Positions 16,651-24,656 of a stretch of 64,000 bases of DNA are shown here, piece after piece. The DNA comes from Gymnodinialimonas ulvae. GTDB lineage: Bacteria > Pseudomonadota > Alphaproteobacteria > Rhodobacterales > Rhodobacteraceae. The stretch is taken from positions 1,798,001 through 1,862,000 of the forward strand of contig NZ_JBBIFX010000001.1 in assembly GCF_037543845.1 (NCBI RefSeq), written 5' to 3'. The position numbers and the translations under genes are program-made. Numbering within the stretch: position 1 is the stretch's first letter; each line of letters opens with the position of its first letter. Below the pieces are notes generated by a model. That model was not told the DNA's origin and did no database searches. It worked only from the letters and a program-made list of their open reading frames with translations.

Positions 16651-17523
16651 ATGACCCGCATCATCGAAAATTTCGCCGAAATCTCCGGTATGTACGACGC
16701 CGTTTTTTGCGATCTTTGGGGCTGTGTGCACAATGGGGTGGAGCCGTTCGCCGAGGCGATCAACGCCTTGCTTGCGTTCAAAGCCCAGGGCGGCACGGTG
16801 TTGTTGTTGACCAATGCGCCCCGCCCGCGCGCCTCCGTCGCCACGCAGTTGGATCGGATCGGCGTGCCCCGCGATTGCTGGGACGTGATCGCGACTTCGG
16901 GCGACAGCGCGCGCGCGGCGATGCTGACCGGGGCCGTGGGCCAAAAGGTTTGGCATATCGGCGAGCCGCATGACGCCCCGTTTTTTGAGAAGATGGAACT
17001 GATCGACAACGCGGTCGAAATCACACAGGTGCCGTTGGATCAGGCCGAAGGCATCGTCTGCACCGGCCCGTTCGACCCCAAGGCCGACCCCGCCGACATG
17101 CGCCCGCAGTTCCTGCTGGCCAAAACGAGGGGGCTCAAACTGCTGTGCGCCAATCCCGATATCATCGTGGACCGGGGTGAAAGCCGCGAATGGTGTGCGG
17201 GCGCGTTGGCCAAACTTTATACCGAGATGGGCGGCGAGAGCCTGTATTTCGGCAAACCGCATCCGCCGATTTACGATCTCGCGCGCCGCCGTCTGACCCA
17301 GATCGGCAAAGGCACGTCCGACGACCGCATCCTTGCCATCGGCGACGGCATCGTAACGGATATTCCCGGCGGCGTGGGCGAAAACATCGACACGCTTTTC
17401 ATCACAGGCGGTCTTGCGCGCGCGGAGACAGGCACCGACACGCAGCCCGATGCATCGAAACTGGCGCGATTCCTGACCGATGCGCAGTTGGAGCCAACCT
17501 ATTCGATCGGCTACCTTCGCTGA
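16651..17523 (+). CDS. HAD-superfamily class IIA hydrolase (TIGR01459-type)
   Basis: The 290-residue protein has motif I as D-A-V-F-C-D-L-W-G (nucleophile near D21), L-L-T-N-A-P-R-P as motif II and I-G-D-G-I-V-T-D near 230 as the acidic motif. This is the NagD-like class IIA layout with the D-x-W-G variant common in alphaproteobacteria. It is probably a sugar-phosphate or nucleotide phosphatase, with unknown substrate. Confidence 0.85.
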   Translation: MTRIIENFAEISGMYDAVFCDLWGCVHNGVEPFAEAINALLAFKAQGGTVLLLTNAPRPRASVATQLDRIGVPRDCWDVIATSGDSARAAMLTGAVGQKVWHIGEPHDAPFFEKMELIDNAVEITQVPLDQAEGIVCTGPFDPKADPADMRPQFLLAKTRGLKLLCANPDIIVDRGESREWCAGALAKLYTEMGGESLYFGKPHPPIYDLARRRLTQIGKGTSDDRILAIGDGIVTDIPGGVGENIDTLFITGGLARAETGTDTQPDASKLARFLTDAQLEPTYSIGYLR

Positions 17524-17556
17524 GCGGCGCGGGCAGGGTTTTGGCATGGCGGGACC

Positions 17557-17787
17557 TCAACGCTTCGCGCGCCACGCCATTTTCATATAAACGTCGCCTG
17601 CACGGAGCTCTTTGAGCATTTGCGCCACCCGCCGCTCGCGCGTGTCACCGCGTTTGGCCTAGACAATCCACGCCAGATAGTCGTTGCGTTGATACCAGGG
17701 CCGCTGGTCGTAATGCGCACGAAGCCCTGCCGCGTTGAGCGCCTCAAAAACATGCTGCGGCATCGGCTGTGCGAGCCGTTTGGCCAT
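17557..17787 (-). pseudogene. YdeI/OmpD-associated-like small protein with an in-frame stop
   Basis: From ATG 17787 to TGA 17557 the frame is a continuous 77 codons except for a TAG at 17661-17659 (codon 43). On both sides the translation reads like the C-terminal region of YdeI/OmpD-associated (bacteriocin-protection-like) proteins: A-L-N-A-A-G-L-R and Y-Q-R-N-D-Y-L-A-W-I before the stop, A-K-R-G-D-T-R-E-R-R and A-Q-M-L-K-E-L afterwards. No indel is needed, so this is a recent nonsense mutation in an already short gene or domain remnant. Family recognition is from memory and moderate. Confidence 0.55.
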
Positions 17788-17937
17788 GTCACGACGCCAC
17801 AATCCCGTCACTTGCGGCCAACTTTAACTTGGTAGGGGCACCTGCGTCGATACAGTGGGCCAGCGTTCGGATGCAGCGTTCAGTTTTGGAGCGCAACATA
17901 ATTACGATTTAGCATCCCATTTTCATACTTTATTACT

Positions 17938-17952
17938 TTCTGCATTGCAGAA
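17938..17952. promoter_or_regulatory. TGC-rich palindrome, candidate PhaR-type operator
   Basis: TTCTGCATTGCAGAA is a perfect 7-1-7 inverted repeat in an AT-rich leader 45 bases before the MaoC start. It contains CTGC-N3-GCAG, the arrangement I recall for PhaR sites in Rhodobacter/Paracoccus. The surrounding 17830-17990 stretch is markedly AT-rich compared with its neighbours. Confidence 0.5.
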
Positions 17953-17996
17953 TGCCCGCGAGTCGCTGTATACATCCGCCAAAGGAGGCGACCGTC

Positions 17997-18440
17997 ATGC
18001 TCGATAACATCAATACCGGCACCATCGTCGTTGAAGACCTTGAGGTGGGGATGACCCGCTCGCTAACGAAAATCGTGACCGATCAGGATATCGAGATGTT
18101 CGCCCAGGTCTCGACAGACCGTAATCCGGTCCACCTTGATGACACCTATGCACAAGACACGATCTTCGAGGGCCGTGTTGCCCATGGTATGCTGACCGCG
18201 GGTCTGATCTCGGCGGTCATCGGCGAGCAGCTTCCCGGTCACGGCTCGGTTTATCTTGGTCAGACGCTGAGATTCATGGCACCTGTGCGCCCCGGCGATG
18301 CCGTCGAAGCGATCGTTGAGGTTTTATCGATCGACTATTCGCAGCGCCGCGTAGAGCTCAAGACGATCGCGCGGGTGGGCGAAACCGTGGTCCTGAAGGG
18401 CGAGGCTACCGTCCTTGCGCCATCCGGCAAATTCGACTGA
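17997..18440 (+). CDS. MaoC-family (R)-specific enoyl-CoA hydratase-like protein
   Basis: The 147-residue hot-dog protein starts at ATG 17997 behind AAAGGAGG. The hydratase-2 motif is present: D41 and H46 in S-T-D-R-N-P-V-H, followed by V-A-H-G-M-L. PhaJ-like enzymes of this size convert trans-2-enoyl-CoA to (R)-3-hydroxyacyl-CoA for PHA or related pathways. The TGC-rich palindrome upstream fits a PHA-linked role, but this is inference. The next gene, ribF, is unrelated. Confidence 0.82.
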   Translation: MLDNINTGTIVVEDLEVGMTRSLTKIVTDQDIEMFAQVSTDRNPVHLDDTYAQDTIFEGRVAHGMLTAGLISAVIGEQLPGHGSVYLGQTLRFMAPVRPGDAVEAIVEVLSIDYSQRRVELKTIARVGETVVLKGEATVLAPSGKFD

Positions 18441-18521
18441 GCCATGTTTTCGGCCCCACGCAGCCTGCAACCTGCGCGGGGGTTCTTGCCCTTCCCCGCC
18501 CCGGACCGCTAACTGCGGCTC

Positions 18522-19445
18522 ATGCGAGTCCTGCGCGATTACCAATATGCTCAAACCCGCGATCGCGGTGCATCAATTGCCATCGGCAATTTCGACGGCG
18601 TGCACCGAGGTCATCAACATGTTCTTGGGCTGGCAAAACGGCTCGACGCGCCACTTGGCGTTGTCACGTTCGAGCCACATCCGCGTGAGGTCTTTGCACC
18701 TGATGCGCCGCCCTTTCGGTTGATGAATGCCGAGGCGCGCGCCAATCGCCTGGAAAAACTCGGCGTCGATCTGCTGGTCGAATTGCCCTTTGACGCGCAA
18801 CTCTCGGGCCTCACGGCGGAGGCTTTCGTAAGTAATGTTCTGATCGACGGCCTTGGCATCAGTCATGCGGTCGTTGGGGCGGATTTCTGTTTCGGCAAAG
18901 GGCGCACCGGCACCGCCGACCTGCTGCAGACGCTCGGGGCGCAGCACGGCTTTGACGTCACCATCGCGACCCTGCTGGAAGGCCATGGCGGCGCGGTCTC
19001 GTCCACCGCGATCCGGCAGGCCTTGCGGGACGGCCGTCCGGCGGATGCAGCTGAGATGCTTGGCCATTGGCACCGCATCGAAGGCCCGGTTCTTCACGGC
19101 GAAAAGCGCGGACGCGAGCTGGGGTATCCTACGGCGAACATGGACCTGGACGGGCTGCACGTGCCGAAGCCAGGGATCTATGCCGTCACGGTCGAAGTCC
19201 GTGAGGGCCTGCATGCGGGCACCTATGGCGGGGTTGCCAATCTTGGGTTCCGTCCGATGTTCGAGCGCGAAACGCCAAATCTTGAAACCTTCCTCTTTGA
19301 TTTCACCGGGGATCTTTACGGCACACATTTGTCGGTCGGCCTGGTCGCCTACCTGCGCGGCGAGGCCAAATTCGCCAGTCTCGAGGCCCTGATCATCCAG
19401 ATGGATGCGGACAAAGCGGCGGCCAAAGCCGCATTGCGCGCATGA
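18522..19445 (+). CDS. ribF: Bifunctional riboflavin kinase/FAD synthetase
   Basis: The enzyme phosphorylates riboflavin to FMN and adenylylates FMN to FAD. The N-terminal nucleotidyltransferase domain shows G-N-F-D-G-V-H-R-G-H (about 24-33) and S-S-T-A-I-R. The C-terminal kinase domain shows G-Y-P-T-A-N (about 204-209). At 307 residues it has the standard length. Its stop overlaps the start of the next gene as ATGA. Confidence 0.95.
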   Translation: MRVLRDYQYAQTRDRGASIAIGNFDGVHRGHQHVLGLAKRLDAPLGVVTFEPHPREVFAPDAPPFRLMNAEARANRLEKLGVDLLVELPFDAQLSGLTAEAFVSNVLIDGLGISHAVVGADFCFGKGRTGTADLLQTLGAQHGFDVTIATLLEGHGGAVSSTAIRQALRDGRPADAAEMLGHWHRIEGPVLHGEKRGRELGYPTANMDLDGLHVPKPGIYAVTVEVREGLHAGTYGGVANLGFRPMFERETPNLETFLFDFTGDLYGTHLSVGLVAYLRGEAKFASLEALIIQMDADKAAAKAALRA

Positions 19446-19888
19446 GAAAAGAGTTCTGGGCCCGCGTGCCGATGGCCAAGATGACGTCAGCGGAATGGGA
19501 GGCATTGTGCGATGGCTGCGGAAAATGCTGCCTGAACAAATTGGAAGACGAGGACACGCAGGAGGTCGCACTGACCCGCGTGGCCTGCCGCCTCTTGGAC
19601 GACGAAACTTGCCGTTGCGGGCAATATGAGATCCGCAAAACATTGGTGCCCGAATGCATCCAGCTTACCCCGTATACAATGGGCGACGTGGCTTATTTCA
19701 TGCCGGAAACCTGCGCCTACCGGTTGCTGCATGAGGGCAAGCCGCTCTACCATTGGCACCCCCTGATCTCGGGTGACCCGAACTCTGTGCACAAGGCCGG
19801 TGTCTCCGTGCGCGGGATAACGGTGCCTGAATTCGAGGTCCCCGAGGAGGAATGGGAAGAGCACGTCATCGAGGAGCCGGGCATCTGA
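19442..19888 (+). CDS. YcgN/UPF0260 family cysteine-cluster protein
   Basis: The 148-residue protein has an N-terminal C-D-G-C-G-K-C-C cluster near 24-31 and further Cys residues at C-R-L, C-R-C and P-E-C, consistent with the zinc/iron-binding CxxCxxCC family. The biochemical role is not established. ATG overlaps the ribF stop (ATGA), so it is translationally coupled to ribF. Confidence 0.88.
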   Translation: MRKEFWARVPMAKMTSAEWEALCDGCGKCCLNKLEDEDTQEVALTRVACRLLDDETCRCGQYEIRKTLVPECIQLTPYTMGDVAYFMPETCAYRLLHEGKPLYHWHPLISGDPNSVHKAGVSVRGITVPEFEVPEEEWEEHVIEEPGI

Positions 19889-19931
19889 GAACCGGGGCGT
19901 CCCACTTTGTTCGCCGAACATGCCGGGAAGC

Positions 19932-19951
19932 GCGAGGGGCTGGCCCCTCGC
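19932..19951. terminator. Hairpin between YcgN-like gene and mcmA
   Basis: A 9-bp perfect stem GCGAGGGGC / GCCCCTCGC with a 2-base loop sits in the 73-bp spacer of two convergent genes. It lacks a T run. Confidence 0.5.
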
Positions 19952-19961
19952 TCCGCCGATT

Positions 19962-22091
19962 TCACCCTCGCGCTTCTCCAATGAGCCGCAGAATGTCCCG
20001 TGCTGCCGAAGGGATGTGCGTGCCGGGCCCGAAAATCGCCGCCACACCCGCATCTTTCAGGAAGTCGTAATCCTGCTGCGGGATCACCCCGCCGCAAATG
20101 ACGATGATGTCGCCCGCGCCCTCTGCCTTCAGTGCCTCGATCAGCTTGGGTGCGAGGGTCTTGTGGCCCGCAGCCTGGGACGAGATGCCGATGACATGCA
20201 CGTCGTTGTCGATGGCATCCTGCGCGGCCTCTTCCGGGGTTTGGAACAACGGCCCGACGTCGACGTCGAACCCAATGTCGGCAAAGGCCGTTGCGATCAC
20301 TTTCGCACCGCGATCGTGGCCGTCCTGCCCCATTTTCACCACCAGCATGCGAGGGCGGCGGCCCTCAACCTCGGCGAAGGCTTCAACTTCGCCCTGGATC
20401 GCCGCAAAATCCTCGTCGCCCTCGTAGGCCGATCCATAGACGCCAGCCAGAGTCTTCACCTCGGCGCGATGCCGTCCGAACACTTTTTCCATCGCCATAC
20501 TGATTTCCCCAACGCTGGCCCGCGCGCGCGCGGCCTCCACTGCGGCGGCCAGAAGGTTGCCGCCCTCGGTCGCTACACGTTCCAATTCCGTCAGTGCCGT
20601 CGCGCAGGCCTCTGCATTGCGCTCAGCACGGATGCGCTCAAGGCGTGCGATCTGACTGTCACGCACGGCGGAATTGTCGATCTCGCGGATATCGATCGGA
20701 TCCTCGCTGTCCTTGCGGTATTTGTTGACGCCGACGATCACCTCATCGCCCTTGTCGATCATCGCCTGTCGGCGCGCGGCGCTTTCCTCGATCCGCAGCT
20801 TCGGCAGGCCCGAGGCCACGGCCTTGGTCATGCCGCCCATGTCTTCGACCTCGTCCATCAAAGCAGTCGCTTTTTCGATCAACTCGTTGGTAAGGCTCTC
20901 GATGTAATAGGACCCTGCCAAAGGATCGACGACCTTGGTAACGCCAGTTTCTTCCTGCAAAATCAGTTGCGTGTTGCGCGCGATGCGCGCGGAAAACTCC
21001 GTCGGCAACGCGATTGCTTCGTCGAAGGAATTCGTATGGAGCGATTGCGTGCCACCCAGAACCGCGCTCATCGCCTCAAATGCGGTGCGCACCACATTGT
21101 TGTAGGGGTCCTGCTCCTGCAAACTCACGCCCGAAGTCTGGCAATGGGTACGGAGCATTTTGGAACGTTCCGACTTGGCTCCGAAATCCGTCATCACGCG
21201 ATGCCAAAGGGTCCGCGCGGCGCGCAACTTGGCGATTTCCATGAAGAAATTCATGCCGATCGCGAAGAAAAAACTGAGCCGCCCTGCGAATTTGTCGACA
21301 TCCATTCCCGCCTCGGTCGCGGCGCGCACGTATTCGCGCCCGTCGGCGATGGTATAGGCCAGCTCCTGAACCAGGTTCGCACCCGCTTCCTGCATGTGGT
21401 AACCAGAGATCGAGATCGAGTTGAATTTCGGCATGTTATCAGAGGTATAGCTGATGATGTCCGAGATGATCCGCATCGAAGGTTCCGGCGGATAGATATA
21501 GGTGTTTCGCACCATGAACTCTTTGAGAATATCGTTCTGGATCGTTCCAGAAAGCACTGCGCGATCATGTCCTTGTTCTTCGCCTGCAACGATGAAATTG
21601 GCCAGTATCGGGATGACCGCGCCGTTCATGGTCATCGAGACGGACACCTGATCCAATGGGATACCGTCAAAAAGGATTTTCATATCCTCGACGCTGTCGA
21701 TGGCGACACCGGCTTTGCCGACATCACCCACGACCCGATCATGGTCACTGTCATAACCACGGTGCGTTGCAAGATCGAATGCGACCGAGACGCCTTGCTG
21801 ACCCGCCGCGAGACCCTGACGATAAAACGCGTTCGACTCTTCCGCCGTCGAGAAACCTGCGTATTGCCGGATCGTCCAGGGACGCCCCGCATACATCGTG
21901 GATTTCACCCCGCGCGTGAACGGGGCTTCGCCGGGAAGCGTGCCGACATGATCCAGCCCATCGGTGTCGGCCGCCGTATAAAGCGGCTTCACGTCGATGC
22001 CTTCCAGCGTTTCCCACGTCAGGTCATCCAGCGGACGCCCGCGCAGTTCCTTTTCGGCCCGCTCACGCCAGGCTTCGGTGTTCTCCGTCAT
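19962..22091 (-). CDS. mcmA: Methylmalonyl-CoA mutase
   Basis: This adenosylcobalamin enzyme interconverts (R)-methylmalonyl-CoA and succinyl-CoA, the end of propionyl-CoA assimilation. The 709-residue protein has the N-terminal TIM-barrel with the substrate-binding region R-Q-Y-A-G-F-S, and a C-terminal B12 domain with D-G-H-D-R-G (axial His about 592) and the later G-G-V-I-P. Start ATG 22091 follows GGAAGAGG, inside the end of the upstream sulfotransferase-like gene (29-base overlap). It is a single-chain (homodimer-type) mutase. No epimerase or MeaB gene is in the window. Confidence 0.96.
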   Translation of the reverse strand: MTENTEAWRERAEKELRGRPLDDLTWETLEGIDVKPLYTAADTDGLDHVGTLPGEAPFTRGVKSTMYAGRPWTIRQYAGFSTAEESNAFYRQGLAAGQQGVSVAFDLATHRGYDSDHDRVVGDVGKAGVAIDSVEDMKILFDGIPLDQVSVSMTMNGAVIPILANFIVAGEEQGHDRAVLSGTIQNDILKEFMVRNTYIYPPEPSMRIISDIISYTSDNMPKFNSISISGYHMQEAGANLVQELAYTIADGREYVRAATEAGMDVDKFAGRLSFFFAIGMNFFMEIAKLRAARTLWHRVMTDFGAKSERSKMLRTHCQTSGVSLQEQDPYNNVVRTAFEAMSAVLGGTQSLHTNSFDEAIALPTEFSARIARNTQLILQEETGVTKVVDPLAGSYYIESLTNELIEKATALMDEVEDMGGMTKAVASGLPKLRIEESAARRQAMIDKGDEVIVGVNKYRKDSEDPIDIREIDNSAVRDSQIARLERIRAERNAEACATALTELERVATEGGNLLAAAVEAARARASVGEISMAMEKVFGRHRAEVKTLAGVYGSAYEGDEDFAAIQGEVEAFAEVEGRRPRMLVVKMGQDGHDRGAKVIATAFADIGFDVDVGPLFQTPEEAAQDAIDNDVHVIGISSQAAGHKTLAPKLIEALKAEGAGDIIVICGGVIPQQDYDFLKDAGVAAIFGPGTHIPSAARDILRLIGEARG

Positions 22092-22980
22092 CGGGTAATC
22101 CTCTTCCTTCAACTGTCTGCGCGCCGGTCTCTGCCAGCGGCGCATCGATGTAATCGACCAACCCACCTGCCCCATTGGCCAGCCAGGTCAGATCATCTTG
22201 GTATTGGCCCCGCAGCGCATCGGCTTCGTGCGCTTCAAACGGCATGAACCTGTCGGTTGAGGACCGTATGAACGTGTCGGGGTCGACGCCGTAATTGCAC
22301 AACAGATCGCGCAACGCCTTGGCGCGCGGCGCCGCGTTCAGGATCGGCAGGCTGGAGGGTCGTGTCGCGATCTCGGTGAGGTCGTGCAGGATACGATGCG
22401 GGGCTGATCCCATGGCCTCATGGCTCCACACCGCGACGCGTGCGTCCGGAACGGCGCGTGCGACTTGTTCGGCCAAGTCACGCCAACGGCGCGGTTGGGT
22501 CACCAAGCGTTCACGCAATTCGGTCCGCGGCAGCGGCCCCCCTCGCGACAAGCGGAACGCAAGCGCAGACGACCACCACGTCGAATAGCACCGTATGCCA
22601 AGGCCGATGGTCAGGTTATGCCCCTGAAAACCTTTTGCGAATCCCGCAATCCGTTTGGCTGCATCGGGGTAGAGCAGCGTATCTTCCAAGACATCGCGCA
22701 GATTGCCCAACATATTCTCATCACTCAAGATCAGTCGCTTCATCCCGTCCTGACGCAGGCCCTCGACCCTGAGCGCGGCACGTTTCCCGGCGCGGTTCGC
22801 CTGCCATGGCAAGATCGGCCCGGACCCGCCCGACATGCCCCCAAACAGGCCGCCTCGGATCACTTTGGGGCCCCAGAAGGTGGTTTTGTTTGCGTGCAGT
22901 GTGTCGCGATGCGTGGCCATATGGCGTTGAAACGTGGTGGTCGCGGTGCGGTGCGCACCGACATGCAGGATCACGTCCAT
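22063..22980 (-). CDS. Sulfotransferase-like P-loop protein upstream of mcmA
   Basis: The 305-residue product begins at ATG 22980 behind GAGAGG. The N-terminus, I-L-H-V-G-A-H-R-T-A-T-T-T-F-Q, resembles the PAPS phosphosulfate-binding loop of sulfotransferase-like proteins. Later motifs are poorly conserved, so activity is uncertain. A much longer open frame reaching 23919 is an artefact that crosses the DUF4174 gene on the other strand. Its 3' end overlaps mcmA by 29 bases, implying co-transcription. Confidence 0.7.
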   Translation of the reverse strand: MDVILHVGAHRTATTTFQRHMATHRDTLHANKTTFWGPKVIRGGLFGGMSGGSGPILPWQANRAGKRAALRVEGLRQDGMKRLILSDENMLGNLRDVLEDTLLYPDAAKRIAGFAKGFQGHNLTIGLGIRCYSTWWSSALAFRLSRGGPLPRTELRERLVTQPRRWRDLAEQVARAVPDARVAVWSHEAMGSAPHRILHDLTEIATRPSSLPILNAAPRAKALRDLLCNYGVDPDTFIRSSTDRFMPFEAHEADALRGQYQDDLTWLANGAGGLVDYIDAPLAETGAQTVEGRGLPDDGEHRSLA

Positions 22981-23125
22981 CACTTGGGCCTCTCGCAGGA
23001 GTGGAAGGTCATTTCCCTCCAATCTGCTCCAAAGCGATGAATATCCGGTCAATACGCCCGTAAGCGTCATTAACCCCTTCGAAATCCCGCGCAGCCCGCC
23101 TATATCTGAAGCAACCGGAGGACCC

Positions 23126-23671
23126 ATGCGACCCAACACCCTGATCCCGCTGGCCATTGTGGCCCTTCTCTCCCTGCCCGCCGCAGCGCAGGAAGCAAGT
23201 GATGCAACGCTCAGCGCGGGCGAAGGCGATGCGACGCCCCTGTTGGCCGACGCAGACGCAAGCGCTGAGGACCCCGTAGAAGTGGACGAAACCGTAGAGG
23301 TAGATGACGCTGACGTCCTTGCGCCACGTGACGCCGCCGGTGTGACTTTGGATGAATTTCTGTGGATCGCGCGGCCCATCGTCGTATTTGCCGATACCCC
23401 AGCCGACCCGCGTTTCGTCGAGCAAATGGCGCTTCTGGCGGAGCGTCCCGATCCGCTGATCGAGCGGGACGTGGTGATTATCGTCGACACCGATCCCTCG
23501 GCCCGCACCGCCGTGCGCACCGCTTTGCGGCCGCGCGGTTTTTCGGTCGTTGTGCTTGGAAAAGACGGCACTGTGGGCCTTCGACGGCCCGCACCCCGCG
23601 ATGTCCGCGAAATCGTGCGCGCCATCGACAATTTCCAGCTGAGACAGGAAGAATTACGGCAGGGTGGCTGA
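23126..23671 (+). CDS. Exported DUF4174-domain protein
   Basis: The 181-residue product starts at ATG 23126 behind CCGGAGG. It has a signal peptide (about 1-21), an acidic low-complexity linker (about 22-70, many Asp, Glu and Ala) and a C-terminal thioredoxin-like DUF4174 domain starting near W-I-A-R-P-I-V-V-F-A. No CxxC motif is present, so a redox role is unlikely. It is divergent from the sulfotransferase-like gene. Confidence 0.7.
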   Translation: MRPNTLIPLAIVALLSLPAAAQEASDATLSAGEGDATPLLADADASAEDPVEVDETVEVDDADVLAPRDAAGVTLDEFLWIARPIVVFADTPADPRFVEQMALLAERPDPLIERDVVIIVDTDPSARTAVRTALRPRGFSVVVLGKDGTVGLRRPAPRDVREIVRAIDNFQLRQEELRQGG

Positions 23672-23742
23672 CTTACCTTGCAACTTGTCGGTAACGACCC
23701 CATGTTATACTCTGTCAGCAGTCGATGAAGGGAACGTGATCC

Positions 23743-23826
23743 ATGATGGTATCCATCCGCTACGGTAAAGCGCCCTCCGCCCCGGAGCCCACGCCCGGTG
23801 GCCCGATTGAGGGCGGCGATATCTGA
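23743..23826 (+). CDS. Possible 27-residue small protein
   Basis: ATG at 23743 with GAAGGGAA 9 bases upstream opens a 27-codon frame ending TGA 23826. The peptide is rich in Pro and Gly (A-P-S-A-P-E-P-T-P-G-G-P). A good -10 hexamer, TATACT, lies at 23706-23711 with TTGTCG 15 bases before it. No homology is recognised and no maturation genes are adjacent, so this remains a candidate only. Confidence 0.25.
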   Translation: MMVSIRYGKAPSAPEPTPGGPIEGGDI

Positions 23827-23837
23827 CCACGGCGCGG

Positions 23838-24656
23838 TCATGCTGCACCTCCGGCGTCGTCCGGCTGGGTGTCTTTGCGCCCTTCGATCATCTTCTGATT
23901 TTTCCCGCTCGGCGCCCAACGTTCCGGTGATCTGAGCGCATCATCCAACGCTCGAACCGCCTCGTAGGCGGTCAAAAGCGTGGCTCCGCGGCGGCTTTCA
24001 AGAATGTCATAGGCAGTCGCACGTCGATCATTCTCAAGGTTTCGGATTGTCTCGGATCGGAAATCCTCGGTGTAAGAGGCAAGCTCGGAATACGCGGCAT
24101 AAAACCGGGTCACCTTTTCGATCGGTCCCCCCTCGATCAGGTGAACCCTGCTGCCGATCGCGTTGAAGATCACTGGTGCGCTGATCGAGGTCGGATAGGG
24201 CATGTATTTGTCATCATCGCTCGACTTCATGATCTTCCCGCGTGTGCCTTTTCCGACCGCTTCCTGGTCCACGGCATCGAAAATCTCGAACACCAGGAAA
24301 ATTTCTTCGCGCAGCGCGCGCATTACCATTTCGCGTTCCCGCGACAAGCTGGCCAGGCTTTCGAATTGGCGTAGGAGCGAGGCGACCAGCCATCCCAATG
24401 CCACCGTCAAACCGCCGATCACCCCGGGCACCAGGCCAAGGGGGGGCGCATCGAGCGTCAGCACGCGCCAAATGGCCCAGATCGCCGGAGGGACAAACAC
24501 CACCGCGATCGCCAGCGCTTGGTAGATCAGCGGCAGGTAGAGGTCGCGCGACCCCGCGCCACGGGCACCGGTCGCGCCGTCGCGCACCGACAGCCCCAAC
24601 AGGACACAGGCCAGGCCAAGGGCGATACAAAGCGCTATGACCTCTGCGTTGCTCAC
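23838..24656 (-). CDS. Membrane protein coupled to pccA
   Basis: The 272-residue product begins at GTG 24656, which overlaps the pccA stop as GTGA, so it is translated from the pccA message. Two to four hydrophobic segments lie in residues 5-25 and 40-105, followed by a soluble helical region of about 160 residues. I recognise no domain. The tight coupling to the biotin carboxylase subunit suggests a link to the carboxylase or its substrate supply, but nothing in the sequence shows how. Confidence 0.75.
   Translation of the reverse strand: MSNAEVIALCIALGLACVLLGLSVRDGATGARGAGSRDLYLPLIYQALAIAVVFVPPAIWAIWRVLTLDAPPLGLVPGVIGGLTVALGWLVASLLRQFESLASLSREREMVMRALREEIFLVFEIFDAVDQEAVGKGTRGKIMKSSDDDKYMPYPTSISAPVIFNAIGSRVHLIEGGPIEKVTRFYAAYSELASYTEDFRSETIRNLENDRRATAYDILESRRGATLLTAYEAVRALDDALRSPERWAPSGKNQKMIEGRKDTQPDDAGGAA

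Noticed and set aside
19920..22247. 775-codon open frame opposite mcmA
   Set aside because: It lies fully antisense to a clear methylmalonyl-CoA mutase; composition (many Arg, His) is typical of a GC-rich shadow frame.
22981..23919. N-terminal extension of the sulfotransferase-like gene
   Set aside because: The extension crosses the DUF4174 gene on the other strand and has low-complexity Ser/Arg content; the ATG at 22980 has a ribosome site and the P-loop directly after it.
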